Below the pieces are notes generated by a model. It was given only the letters and a program-made list of their open reading frames with translations. It searched no databases and was not told the origin of the DNA. Positions 36,393 to 46,069 of a stretch of DNA of 64,000 nucleotides are shown in pieces (the stretch's first letter is position 1; the number at the start of each line of letters is the position of its first letter). Source of the DNA: Schizochytrium sp. TIO01 (taxonomy: Eukaryota > Sar > Bigyra > Thraustochytrida > Thraustochytriidae); contig SMSO01000034.1 in NCBI GenBank assembly GCA_004764695.1, positions 4,534,501 through 4,598,500 of the forward strand, in the 5' to 3' direction. The translations under genes and the position numbers were made by a program.

Positions 36393-39300
36393 CATTAAAG
36401 ACACGGATCTTGGGGCATCTGCATCATTACCGAAGCAGAGACGCAAGCCGTCTGCTGGTGGCAACCATGAATACAGTGATGATAAAAGCGAAGACGAGAC
36501 CATCCTCCGCAAGGACGGTGATGCCCTTCCTGAGGACCCCGAGCCACCCATTGACCGTGTGGTTAACAATCCTAACAGCTTGATTGATAACCAGGAGCAA
36601 GTGCCTATCTCTGTATCACCATCTCAGGAAGTTTTTATGCGTTCTCCATACAATCAGCTCCAGCAGCAAGTCCCCCTGCGCAAAAAGAGTATCGTCTCTA
36701 CCTACCATATTACTGAGAAGCGTGTAACCAACTACCGACCAATGATTGACTTTTTGCGTGTGCGCGGTTGGTCAAATATGCCCCAGGCGCCTCTACTGGC
36801 GACATGGATTCTGGTTCAGGATCAAAAGACCGCTGCCTATGTTCTTACTCGCTACCATAAGTCAATTGTAAATAACATCGGATACGGCGGTCAAAGCTGT
36901 TTTGGTGGAACCAAGGGATATCAACTTCGCTGTCGCTCTGAATTTGCAACCAAGTTTGGTTGCTCGTATGATGATCTTCACGTTCAACCCCCGCAATATC
37001 GTCTATGGGAGGAGCCAGAATGCCGAAAGTTCTTTGATCATGTCTGTGTTGAGTCACCCGAGGCCATGTGGATTGAAAAGCCTAGTGGCGGCCAACATGG
37101 TGCCGGTATGCGTGTTCATTCAGGTTGCGAGAAGCTTAGGGAAAGTTACTCTACCTGCACAGGTGCAGGCAAGAAGTTCATTGCTATGCCGTACTTGTCA
37201 CCAGCATTATTGTCAGGCCACAAGTTTGATGTACGCTCTTACCTTCTTATTGCTAGTCTTGATCCTCTTCTCGTGTTCTACCATGATGGATTTGCTCGTA
37301 AGGCAGGTAGCAAATACACCTCTGATACCTCGGATGTCAATGCTCATATTACAAACGCCGAGTCGCAGACTTCAGAAGATCACTTCTATGAATTCTCCAG
37401 ACTAGGAAAAGTACTCCACGAGGAGTCTGGTTTCCCTGCTGACTACATGCAGCGTGTGTTCCGCCAGCACGCAATGCGTGTGCAACGGTACGTCTTCCAT
37501 GCGTCACGGCAGACGATGAAGTTGCGCAAAAAGGGTGTTTACCAGATCTTTGCACTTGACTGGATTATTGATGATGACGGTGGCATTCACATGCTTGAAG
37601 CCAATTCTAACCCTCTTGTCACGCTTTACAAGGATATGAAAGAGGAGTTCACAGAGACATGGGACAGCATGGTTGACCTTGTGCTCAAAGTGCAGACCGC
37701 GCCTGCAACACTTTTCTCGCAAGCACATCCTGAGCTTATTACAGAGCCCCCCGAGAAGCGCTTTGAGTACCGTAACTGGCACCTTATCTTCAGCGAGCTT
37801 GAGGAGCGTCAGAACCAAGAAACGTTCAACCCATGTGAAATTAATATTAAGCCTTTTAGTCTCAAGGCCGAAGGTAAACAATTCCCCTCTACTAAGACTA
37901 CGTCCAGCCTACCGTCATCAATTCCTGGCGCCGCTACTACTGCTACCACTAACGTTGGTTCATCCGTTGCTGCTGTGACCCCGAGCTTGCGTGAGTCCAG
38001 CCCCGCGCAAGTGACAACTGTGCCGGGCCCTGACTCCAGAATGTCCTCGGCTACATCTGGCGCTGCTTCAGTGAGTACAGTATCCTCGGTGGCCCACCCT
38101 TCTGCACCCGGGGCAGTAGTTGCGAACCAGCCTCAAGAAACGCCGTATCAAATCACTGCCTCTGAGGTTCGCGAGGCTATTCAACTCGGTGCATCCCGTG
38201 CTTGTGTTCCTATGGACTTTACGAGCCCTACCTTTGAACAATGCGTTCGCATTGATCGTGGTTTTGGCCTTGATGATCATGCGACTCGCTGCCATTTTGG
38301 TGATGAGAACTACTTTTATGCTATTGAACCAACTCTTAAACCTGGAGCAAAACGTTCCAACTGCTACCCGATTGTTCTTGTCGTGGCTGGTGTTCATGGA
38401 AATGAGCATGCTGGTGTTGTTGCAGCAAACTTTATTCGTCGCAAGTGGACTCTGGAGAATGCCCGCCTTGTGGTTGTAGAGCGTCTCAATCCTAAAGGCA
38501 CTGGCAAGGGCCGCTACATTCCTAAGGTCCCTGTTGCTGAGCGCGACTTAAACCGCAACTTTCCCGTGTCTGGACCGGTGGGAACACTTGCCAATCAGAT
38601 CTGGAGCGTCGTGGCCAAACTTCAGCCGCATATTTTCATTGACCTGCACGAAGGCTGGGGTGTCTACAACCGCTTGAAGGCAAATAAAGGCAATGGACCT
38701 CTCGTTGGCAACCCATCGTTCAGCAAAGGAAGCTCTATCATATCTACAGAGCTTGCACAGCCACTGGCTAAGTACATGATCAATAAGGTGAACGACTTAA
38801 CTGTGCCAGACGCGACAAAGCACTTTCTCAGCATTACGCCTCCTATTGACTCGGGATTGGCAAGTATGATCCACCGTTCGTTCAAATCTCTCAATATGGT
38901 TCTCGAAACTACCTCGAAGGGTCAAACACTTCATCTTCGGGCCCAGCAGCAGCTTGTCATGGTTGGGGCATGCATGTCACTCTTAGGATTGACACCCAAG
39001 AACTTTGATGCTCGTGAGGGCTTCGATGCTTCGCAGGCCTGCTTGGCTGGCACTGAGAAATGCATCTTAGCTTACCCTGGCGATATGCCGTACAACTCGG
39101 AGGATAACATTGCAAAGCTTCTCAACCAGGTAGACGAAGCAGCAAAGCAGGAGGAAGAGTTCAAGAATAATCCCGTGCAGGAGCTCGAGGATGAAGCAAC
39201 ATCGGAGCAGCGCATGCAAAAAGAACAAGATGACTTTGAGGATGCAGAGTACGGCAATGGAGCCGAGGAGCCAGCAAGCAGTGGTGTTGATGGCGAGGCT

Positions 39301-39405
39301 ATGGCCGAGATTCCTGATGAAGAACCTGGTTTGAGCTTGGAGGAAGAGTCCCCAGAGAACGCTGACAACGATGAACTTGTACTTGAGGAGGAGATTTCCT
39401 CATAA
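36325..39405 (+). CDS. TTL (tubulin-tyrosine-ligase-like) plus M14-type metallopeptidase fusion
   Basis: 1026 codons from an ATG at 36325, single exon. Residues about 120-460 are a TTL-type ATP-grasp ligase: MWIEKPSGGQHGAGM (near 248), HKFDVRSYLLI (near 299) and FALDWIIDDDGGIHMLEANSNP (near 415-430, metal/ATP ligands). TTL enzymes add Tyr, Glu or Gly to proteins. After a Ser/Thr/Ala/Pro linker (about 535-615), residues about 680-900 form an M14/AstE-AspA-like zinc hydrolase: HGNEHAG (first His and Glu), DLNRNFP, DLHEG (second zinc His, near 773), and a downstream ET motif (near 860) that could supply the catalytic Glu. These enzymes remove terminal amino acids or acyl groups. The tail is strongly acidic. 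So one chain carries an amino-acid ligase and a hydrolase of the carboxypeptidase fold. The probable upstream signal anchor and glutaredoxin-like part would place it in the secretory pathway, where tubulin is not the substrate. Substrate unknown. Confidence 0.85.
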   Translation: MWKFAFPEFNVQKEIAQKNMIDDIKDTDLGASASLPKQRRKPSAGGNHEYSDDKSEDETILRKDGDALPEDPEPPIDRVVNNPNSLIDNQEQVPISVSPSQEVFMRSPYNQLQQQVPLRKKSIVSTYHITEKRVTNYRPMIDFLRVRGWSNMPQAPLLATWILVQDQKTAAYVLTRYHKSIVNNIGYGGQSCFGGTKGYQLRCRSEFATKFGCSYDDLHVQPPQYRLWEEPECRKFFDHVCVESPEAMWIEKPSGGQHGAGMRVHSGCEKLRESYSTCTGAGKKFIAMPYLSPALLSGHKFDVRSYLLIASLDPLLVFYHDGFARKAGSKYTSDTSDVNAHITNAESQTSEDHFYEFSRLGKVLHEESGFPADYMQRVFRQHAMRVQRYVFHASRQTMKLRKKGVYQIFALDWIIDDDGGIHMLEANSNPLVTLYKDMKEEFTETWDSMVDLVLKVQTAPATLFSQAHPELITEPPEKRFEYRNWHLIFSELEERQNQETFNPCEINIKPFSLKAEGKQFPSTKTTSSLPSSIPGAATTATTNVGSSVAAVTPSLRESSPAQVTTVPGPDSRMSSATSGAASVSTVSSVAHPSAPGAVVANQPQETPYQITASEVREAIQLGASRACVPMDFTSPTFEQCVRIDRGFGLDDHATRCHFGDENYFYAIEPTLKPGAKRSNCYPIVLVVAGVHGNEHAGVVAANFIRRKWTLENARLVVVERLNPKGTGKGRYIPKVPVAERDLNRNFPVSGPVGTLANQIWSVVAKLQPHIFIDLHEGWGVYNRLKANKGNGPLVGNPSFSKGSSIISTELAQPLAKYMINKVNDLTVPDATKHFLSITPPIDSGLASMIHRSFKSLNMVLETTSKGQTLHLRAQQQLVMVGACMSLLGLTPKNFDAREGFDASQACLAGTEKCILAYPGDMPYNSEDNIAKLLNQVDEAAKQEEEFKNNPVQELEDEATSEQRMQKEQDDFEDAEYGNGAEEPASSGVDGEAMAEIPDEEPGLSLEEESPENADNDELVLEEEISS

Positions 39406-39837
39406 CTATTTTTTTCAAGCGCTGTAGCCTAGTTGATGCTGCCTTTATCCACAACATTCCAATAAGATCAGAAATTGAGAAATGAAGGATAATTTTTCAC
39501 ATCAAGTTTTCTGAAAAAAGAACTTGAGCAAAAAAACGATAACTTGCTATAGTCTTGGATTGATGAATGAACTGTTTCCCCTAAAGACTTTTGTACTAGC
39601 CATATCATATAAGAAACCTAACTACCATTTTGCATAACAAATATGAAGCTTGCTTCCTTTCGAAAAGTATGGGTGTTGTTGTTGGGAGGGAAATGGCCAA
39701 GCTATTCTCCTAAGAGATACTCGAAAGAGCTTTCAAGAAGCTAAATAATTGTTAACTTTATGACTACAAAGGCCGGTCCACATGCGTGGCGCACCGTGCG
39801 AGGGAGTTTAGCAAATAATCGCCTTCAATCACACAAT
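39406..39837. other. Intergenic region between convergent genes
   Basis: About 430 bases of AT-rich DNA between two 3' ends. No gene or repeat seen. Confidence 0.4.
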
Positions 39838-40523
39838 TTATAAACACAGAGGCGGGTAATGGTAGGTATCGCTACCAACAGAGTTGTTAAAGACGAGATC
39901 ACTCCAAGAAATGTTACGTAAGATAGACTGAGCACATAAGGAAAGAAGAAATCTGGTTAAGCGAGGACTATCACATACTTGTGATCCCCAACGCACTGTG
40001 TACAGTCCAGTATGATGCCTAGGTGGTTCAATGCAAGCAATCAGATTTGTGTTGGACTCAGAGCGAAGAAAAGCTAGCACATCAACAATACTGCGAACAG
40101 GGCGCCCCCACGTACGCACAACGATGTCCTCGGCCGCGGCCTTGTTCATTCGGTGCTTTGATTGCACAGACTGAACTCGAAGATCAATTCGGCTACTCCA
40201 CTGCGTATCGATAGTATAGAAGCCAGATAGGTCTCTCGCAATTTGGGCATCCTCTCTAGTACGAGTATCCACGGTCCAGAGAGCATATTGCATCTCGAGA
40301 AAACACAGCACTTGAGCTCGAATAGATGCGGCTCTTTTTTTATAGCGTTATAAGGTAAAATAGTTGTTTCGAGCTCCTCTTCAAGCTGAGCTTGGGCTAC
40401 AAGTCGGAAAGCCAAGGGTTCTTGCCACACCCTGAAGTCGTATTTTTCCTTTTCTACATCTCCGACAAGTTCCCAGGTTTCATCATCTTGTGCTTCTGCC
40501 GCACCTATAGTCTCGTCGCTCAT
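39838..40523 (-). CDS. Unknown protein, frame break at an A7 run and a possible 51-bp intron
   Basis: I recognise no family. The first frame starts at an ATG (40523) and encodes an acidic N-terminus with ETWELVGDVEKEKYDFRVWQEP, then a helix ending LPYNAIKK. There lies a run of seven A (40341-40335 on the minus strand). Reading one A twice continues as KRAASIRAQVLCFLEMQYALW, a plausible continuing helix, in the frame that runs on to 39838. Without the shift the first frame gives about 60 less protein-like residues before a stop at 40146. Near the 3' end a GTATGT donor (39978) and a pyrimidine-rich CAG acceptor (39928) bound a 51-bp in-frame segment that may be an intron. With both adjustments the product is about 211 aa, soluble, mixed helix and strand. 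It converges on the TTL-M14 gene. Confidence 0.6.
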
Positions 40524-41894
40524 AGTCTTCGCAACGAGTGGATCTGACTTAAGTCGGCGTTCTGGACGTCTTCAGGCTAATTCTAATACAGGTCAACTTC
40601 AGTTCTCCTTTCTTTGTGAAGATGCAAATATCGAAGAATCAATCAACAAAAATGAATGTTCTGATTTTCTCCAGAACAAAAATTGATCTACCAATCAATC
40701 CAAATCAAAGCTCACCCCTTTCCCGACCTCGCAGTAGTTTTTTTTTTTTAAACCTTGGTGTCCACTTTTGCAAGTTGCTTTTGCGCTGTTGCTTCTATCT
40801 TCGAGTTCCACAAGCCTCAGTAGCTAGCTACCTCCTTACCAACCTTCGTCACTGCTATTCCCGCTACCCGAGGCCTGAACGACCGACTTGTTGCCGTCAA
40901 GATCGATCTCCGTCGTCCAGGCCACGCAAGAATGAGGACCACGCCCGCCCAGGTCCATTCCCAATCCTGCAATTGATGTTCTACTTCTGCTGCTTCTCCA
41001 TTCTCGCACATTCTTCATGCTATCACTAAATCTACTCCATCATCGCCTAATCTATTACAGAGATTTATTACGATAGGTCCTTAATATCATCAATTCTCCA
41101 CTCTTTCACCGCCAACACGTATGACCCTACCAAGGCCTATCCAACTCTTAACCCTCGAAACACAGGAGCAGACCAAGAGTTTTCTGCGCAACCCATTTTG
41201 CGGCTCATCTCACCATGGTTCCTTCACGTTCCTCGTTACGGCATAAGGAGGCACTGCAGGCCTCCAGTGTGCGTGTGAGGGGCGGAGACTTTCGGTGGCA
41301 AGTTCTTGAGAGGGGCCGCACTGAAGACCTTGAGAGAATGAAAGTTACAGTGGAATAGGAGAGGGAAAAGAAACCGCGGGAGAGGTTCAAAAGATGGGTT
41401 GCGCGGTCCACGAAGTCGGCGAAGGCAGGCGAAGAAGAACACGAGAAGAAGAAGGAGAATAAGGAGAAGGACAGAGACTCGGCGACGGCAGACCCGAGAC
41501 AGCCCCGCCCGCGACCGGCCACCCTTCCTGCCGCGGCGCCACTCCCCTCTGCGTCCCGCAGCCCGTCTCCCCCGCCGCTTCCCCCCGCCGCTCGGCCCGC
41601 CGCCCACCTCGCCTCGGCCAGCCTCGCCTCGTCGGATTGGCACGCGACGATACATACATATATACCTTCATTGCCTTATATTAGTTAGGAGCGCAGAAAG
41701 AAGCGAGGTCTCAGACAGGTCAGCTTGACAGCAGGCAGGCGTATCTCTGTGCCGCGACCTCCTGCGGAGAAGCCCGGGTGCCTGGCCCGGCCAGCCCGAC
41801 GTGGCCTGCGTTGCTTCCGCGGTTCCTCTGCATTCATTCTTTCATTCATTCTTTCATTCATTCCCTGCGAACCCGTGCTCTCAGGTTTGGCTCC

Positions 41895-41982
41895 ATTCTC
41901 TACAGTAGAGCGCCGCATTCTCCATAGTAGAGCGCCGCATTCTCTACAGTAGAGCGCCGCATTCTCTACTGTGTGGGCGCCT
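41895..41982. repeat. 22-bp tandem repeat with internal palindrome
   Basis: Three full units (41895-41916, 41917-41938, 41939-41960) of ATTCTCTACAGTAGAGCGCC plus GC, and a fourth partial unit. Units 1 and 3 contain CTCTAC-A-GTAGAG, a perfect inverted repeat with a one-base centre; unit 2 carries two changes that weaken it. The array lies about 650 bases upstream of the ATG of the Asn-rich gene. Confidence 0.9.
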
Positions 41983-42219
41983 ATAGTGCACTTGGGTTGC
42001 TTGCGTTCTTTTTGGGGCGCTGTTCCTGGAGCACGGAGAGAAAGAACGGAACGGCGAAGAGGGAAGAAGGAGAAGGAAGAAGAGCGAAGAAGAAGGAACA
42101 GAGAGAACAGCGGCGGAATACGGTGGTTACTGAGGAGCCAATTCGTTGGAATTCTTCAGGCGAATTGCAGCACGCGATAGCAGAGCCCACTGCAGGCGTA
42201 CCTACGTACAGACAGTGAG

Positions 42220-42241
42220 ACAGACAGACAGACAGACAGAC
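42220..42241. repeat. (ACAG)n microsatellite
   Basis: About five ACAG units in the likely upstream region of the Asn-rich gene. Confidence 0.9.
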
Positions 42242-42362
42242 CCCTATTGCGAGTGTTGACAGGCTCGACGGAGAGCAGGTGGAGAGCGACGCGGAGACGG
42301 CGAGAAAGCGGAGCTGCGGTGAGAGAAGCTCGGCGACTCGCTGAGGGCATTGAGTGATCGAT

Positions 42363-42373
42363 TGATCGATCGG

Positions 42374-42404
<31 letters not shown>
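42363..42404. repeat. (GATT)n microsatellite
   Basis: GATC/GATT words followed by about seven GATT units, 230 bases upstream of an ATG. Confidence 0.9.
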
Positions 42405-42408
<4 letters not shown>

Positions 42409-42633
42409 GTTTACTAAGTTGTTAGTGCCGGTTAGTTGGCGGAGAGCGGCTCGAGAGCGAGACTCTTCGAGAATTGGCAGACAGATAGACGTAGAAGGAA
42501 CTGAGGTAGCGAAGCAGCAGCAGTTTCGCAACCGAAGAGCAGACTAGACTTGGACTTGAGCTTGAGTTTCGTTGTGTTTGTGTTTGTGTTCTTTTAGACA
42601 GACGAGGAGGAGTCTTGTGTACAAGCAGACAAG

Positions 42634-43242
42634 ATGCTTCAGTCAAACAAGCGTAATGCAGTGGACTTTGAGTCCCCCGATGCAGCATGCAAGCGACGTC
42701 GCATGTATGGAGCTCACAATAATGCGCCTGTGCCAGGCCCCTTCTTTGGCAACAACAACGGCAACAACTTGACGCCCTTTCAAAACAACAACAGCAACAA
42801 TGCACAGCAGAACGTGCAGAATAACTACACAGCGGGTATGAACAAGCGGAGGAGACAAACCGATGACGATGGTGCGATGAATGAAGTCGCTGCGCTCCGG
42901 GCCCAGCTCGAGCAGATGCATCACCAATTGCAGGAACGTGAGCTTGTGAACATGAACCTTAAGCAGGCTTGCGAGAATCAGCAAAGTGAGCTTGTCAAGA
43001 TGCACAATGAGAACAAGCTTCTTAAGCGATCGGTTGTTGCTTTCAACGACAAACGCGAGAAAGCTGAACACGTCGCAGCGCAAACACGTGAACGTCTGGC
43101 CGTCACCGAGCGCCGTGTCCGCGAGCTTGAAGAGACAAATTTACGCCTTCTCTACCATGCTCAGCAACAATCTCTCCAAACCTGCCGCAACGATAATTTC
43201 CACGACCATAATCCGTTCTCTGGTGGCGGCCCTGTATGTTGA
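42634..43242 (+). CDS. Asn-rich coiled-coil protein, probably nuclear
   Basis: 202-aa protein from an ATG. The N-terminus has two basic clusters (KRRRMYG near 20, NKRRRQTDDD near 70) that look like nuclear localisation signals. Between them lies an Asn/Gln-rich low-complexity segment (about 39-66). Residues about 82-180 are a long charged helix with heptad-like Leu spacing (EVAALRAQLEQMHHQLQERE, NENKLLKRSVV), so a coiled coil. The short N-terminal FESPDAACKRRR faintly recalls akirin-type N-termini, but the rest does not match. I recognise no family. The stop lies inside GGCCCTGTATGTTGA; GTATGT could be a splice donor, so the true C-terminus may be in a later exon. Upstream DNA carries the hairpin array and two microsatellites. 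Confidence 0.65.
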   Translation: MLQSNKRNAVDFESPDAACKRRRMYGAHNNAPVPGPFFGNNNGNNLTPFQNNNSNNAQQNVQNNYTAGMNKRRRQTDDDGAMNEVAALRAQLEQMHHQLQERELVNMNLKQACENQQSELVKMHNENKLLKRSVVAFNDKREKAEHVAAQTRERLAVTERRVRELEETNLRLLYHAQQQSLQTCRNDNFHDHNPFSGGGPVC

Positions 43243-44239
43243 TTTTACCACACCCCTTTTTATCTCTTGGCCTCGCCTGCTGCTTTCCTTTCCTGGTTTG
43301 GCCTGAATTACTTCACATAATGATGATAAAACTTTTACTCTGATATTTTCACACCGTTTCCTATCTTACTCCATTGTATTTACGCGATCAATTACACGTA
43401 CACTCCAAAACAGTGAGATAAATAATTCGTTGGCTGTAGTGTAAGAATTGCATTCGCTATACTCTTGACTGTTTGCATTTGCAGCGCTCTGCTTGCATGC
43501 GCTTTCTTCTCTTGCGTCTTCTTTTGGATCTTCAAGTTTTGATAGATCATGCTTGCAAATTTTTGCTAGTAGATGTTGCTGTTTTGCAAATGATACAAGA
43601 AAACATTGTTTGATTGAGTGATCTCTTTAAGGTCTTATAAATATAAAGATGGCCAATAGGGGTGAAATGAAGTTACCTCTTTGTTGAGCTGTAAACACTT
43701 TTTTTTTTATAAAGCTAACGCCGACTATTCTTTGCCCAATATCCACATGAAAGATGACCCTATAACCATCCAGCTTTCAGTTTAGAGATTGGTTAATTAG
43801 TACATTTCCCCTTGAACTCTCTAATTTCACGTTAACCTCTTGAAAATTAGGTCAAGCATGAAGTCACTACTAAGCTTATTTGACCGAACTTGTGCGGGCA
43901 ATTCATCACGAATGGTGAAGCATATTCCACCAGCACAAGATCATGTTGAAAGAAGGAAAAGCGAGAGAGAGAGAGAAAAAAAAAAAAAAAAAAAAAAAAA
44001 GTCCGCTGATGGTCACATCCTACCAACTTTTATTATGAATTGATGATCGACTCCTCGTTTTCCTTGGCATGACGCTTCTAGCAAAGAGGATTCTGCAACT
44101 TGTGAATCCTCGTATAGGAAAGTAAGACAGACCCACGAAGGTTGCTCAAGGCCTTCGGTAAAGCAAGCCTTCGTTGGCTAGACGTGGGTACTTCTTGCAT
44201 AGTAAGCGTCGGCATTCAAGAGTCACACAAACCTTCAAG
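43243..44239. other. Intergenic region
   Basis: About 1 kb, AT-rich, with a GA run passing into about 23 A at 43977-44000. No gene supported. Confidence 0.4.
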
Positions 44240-45641
44240 ATGGAGGGTAGACGTTATCCGCCAATTCGCGAGTGGCTTCCACAATACAAGTGGTCAGAGG
44301 ACACTCCGTATGATGTGGCCGCAGGTCTCACCGTTGGTGTGATGGCCATCCCGCAGTCTTTATCGTATGCACTGATTGCCGGCCTCCCGCCAGCCTATGG
44401 ATTGTACTCAGACCTGCAAATTTGCTACCCAATATTTGGATCCTCAAAATACCTTGTCGTAGGACCAGTTGCTGTGATGAGTCTGATGTCGAGATTTGCC
44501 ATGGAGAAATTGCATTATCACGAAGGGTCGAAAGAGTGGATCGACATGGTTTGCTTTTTGTCTGTGCTTGTAGCTGCAATTCAATTTGCTATCGGCGCTG
44601 GGGGGTTTGGATCGCGCATTAGCTCACTCTTACCAGCACCAGCTATTGCAGGATTTTCTTCAGCAGCAGCACTCATCATTGGCAGTACTCAGCTCTCTGC
44701 TCTTTTTGGACTATCGAAATGTCAGACAAGCGATGGCCAATCGTGTGATTTTATTCGCAGCATCTTTCACACTGTGACAAATCTACCAGAGATGGACATG
44801 GCAACTTTTATTTGCGGCGTTCTTAGCTTTGCAACCTTGATGGCGTTCAGAGCCTTAGAACCTTCTCGTGAAGCCAAAGCTACTGCTATCTCTTTGGGAC
44901 AGCGTCCCTCTATGGCTCGTTCTCTACTTCCTAAGCTTGGTGCCCTCTCCGTTGTCCTTTTTAGCACAAGTATTCTATACTTGTTCAGTGATGACAGCAG
45001 CTCGTCCATTTCGCAAATCAAACAAGTTGGATACATCCCTAGTGGGCTCCCATCCCCCCGTTGGTTTCCGGCTTTCCCTGCTAGTTTGGACATCTTTGTG
45101 AGTCTTCTGTGGTCTTCTATACCGATTGCTCTTGTTGGGTTTGCCGAGGCTTCCGCAATAGCTAAATCATCCACCAAGCTTCGCAATGAAAATGTAGATG
45201 CCATTTCCGATGACTATGAAGTTCTTGCGCTAGCATTCTGCAATGCATTCACTGCATGGGTAGGCGGATACCCTGTAACGGGATCTTTCTCGCGAACAGC
45301 TATCAATGCTGAGAGTGGGGCTCGCTCAGCGCTAAGTACAGCTATTGCTGCAGTGGCAGTTGTTTTTGTTCTCTTGTTTTGCACTGGTTTCTTGGCCAAG
45401 CTACCTAAAGCTGGCAGTATCGGCAATTGTTCTATCTGCTGTTGTCAAACTTATCGACTACAAAGAGTTCCTTGAGCTCTTGCACGCTTACCAAACTAAC
45501 CGCCGTGATCGCCGTGTGTGGGTGTTCTCTGTGGTCTTTGTGACCGCTCTCGTTCTTGGTGTAGAAAAGGGTTTGCTTGCAGGTGTGGCAGTACATTTTC
45601 TGCTCTTGAGGGTTCAACAGGGTGAGCGTGCTATTGTATAA
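44240..45641 (+). CDS. SulP/SLC26 sulfate-type anion transporter, one-base frame break, no STAS domain
   Basis: Membrane transporter of the SulP/SLC26 family (sulfate and other anions). The signature is clear: DVAAGLTVGVMAIPQSLSYA, LIAGLPPAYGLYSDL, SSKYLVVGPVAVMSLMS, LPAPAIAGFSSAAALIIG and VTGSFSRTAINAESGARSALS. After FLAKLPKA (45410-45412 is the Ala codon) the frame breaks: skipping one G at 45413 leads into AVSAIVLSAVVKLIDYKEF, the normal continuation, in the frame that ends at 45641. Unshifted, the product stops 21 codons later. The corrected protein (about 467 residues) ends just after the last membrane segment, with no cytosolic STAS domain, which most eukaryotic members have. The next 400 bases show no STAS-like sequence. 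The first ATG is at 44240; the frame extends to a TTG at 44174. Confidence 0.85.
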
Positions 45642-46069
45642 TTGGACTTCCCTCTTAAGCAACATAAATCATAGTTAATTTCCGTAGCCTTTCAGAGCAC
45701 TCTTGTGGTGATTAAATATTAAATTAAGACTTTCATCGAGACGACCCCCCCCCCCTCAAATACTCCACGCGTCGCAATGCAATGCAGTAGGTTATGAATC
45801 TAGATCATCCTCGACTTCAGTTTTATTTTTAAAATAGAATCTATTGATAGTTGTAACATTTATTATTTTGTTTTTAGTTTTTTGCTTTCCTTTTTTTTAA
45901 AAGAGGATTCTTATTTGGGATGATGAAGCAGCCCATCAAAAAAACCCTATGAGTGGAGTTCCTAGAACTATAACCTGAAGATGGCGTACTAATTGGAGTA
46001 GCCAATCAAAAAAGTAAGGTTTTGATGAGATCAATTCAGTAATTAAGAAACAAAGGTGATATAATCCAT
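45642..46069. other. Intergenic region between convergent genes
   Basis: About 430 bases, AT-rich, with a C11 run near 45745-45755. No STAS-coding or other frame found in either direction. Confidence 0.45.

Larger units (their letters stand above)
40524..42633. other. Intergenic/promoter region with low-complexity DNA
   Basis: About 2.1 kb between divergently transcribed genes. A very GC-rich, purine/pyrimidine-skewed block (41380-41660) makes long spurious Arg/Pro/Gly frames on both strands. Downstream lie ATTC/TTTC words (41830-41862), the 22-bp hairpin array (41895-41982), a GA/GAA-rich stretch (42030-42110), ACAG repeats (42220-42241) and GATT repeats (42363-42404). The last part presumably holds the promoter and 5' UTR of the Asn-rich gene. 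Confidence 0.5.

Noticed and set aside
41205-41728. Overlapping Arg/Gly/Pro-rich frames on both strands
   Set aside because: They come from one GC-rich, skewed low-complexity block; every frame is open there, and none has a domain.
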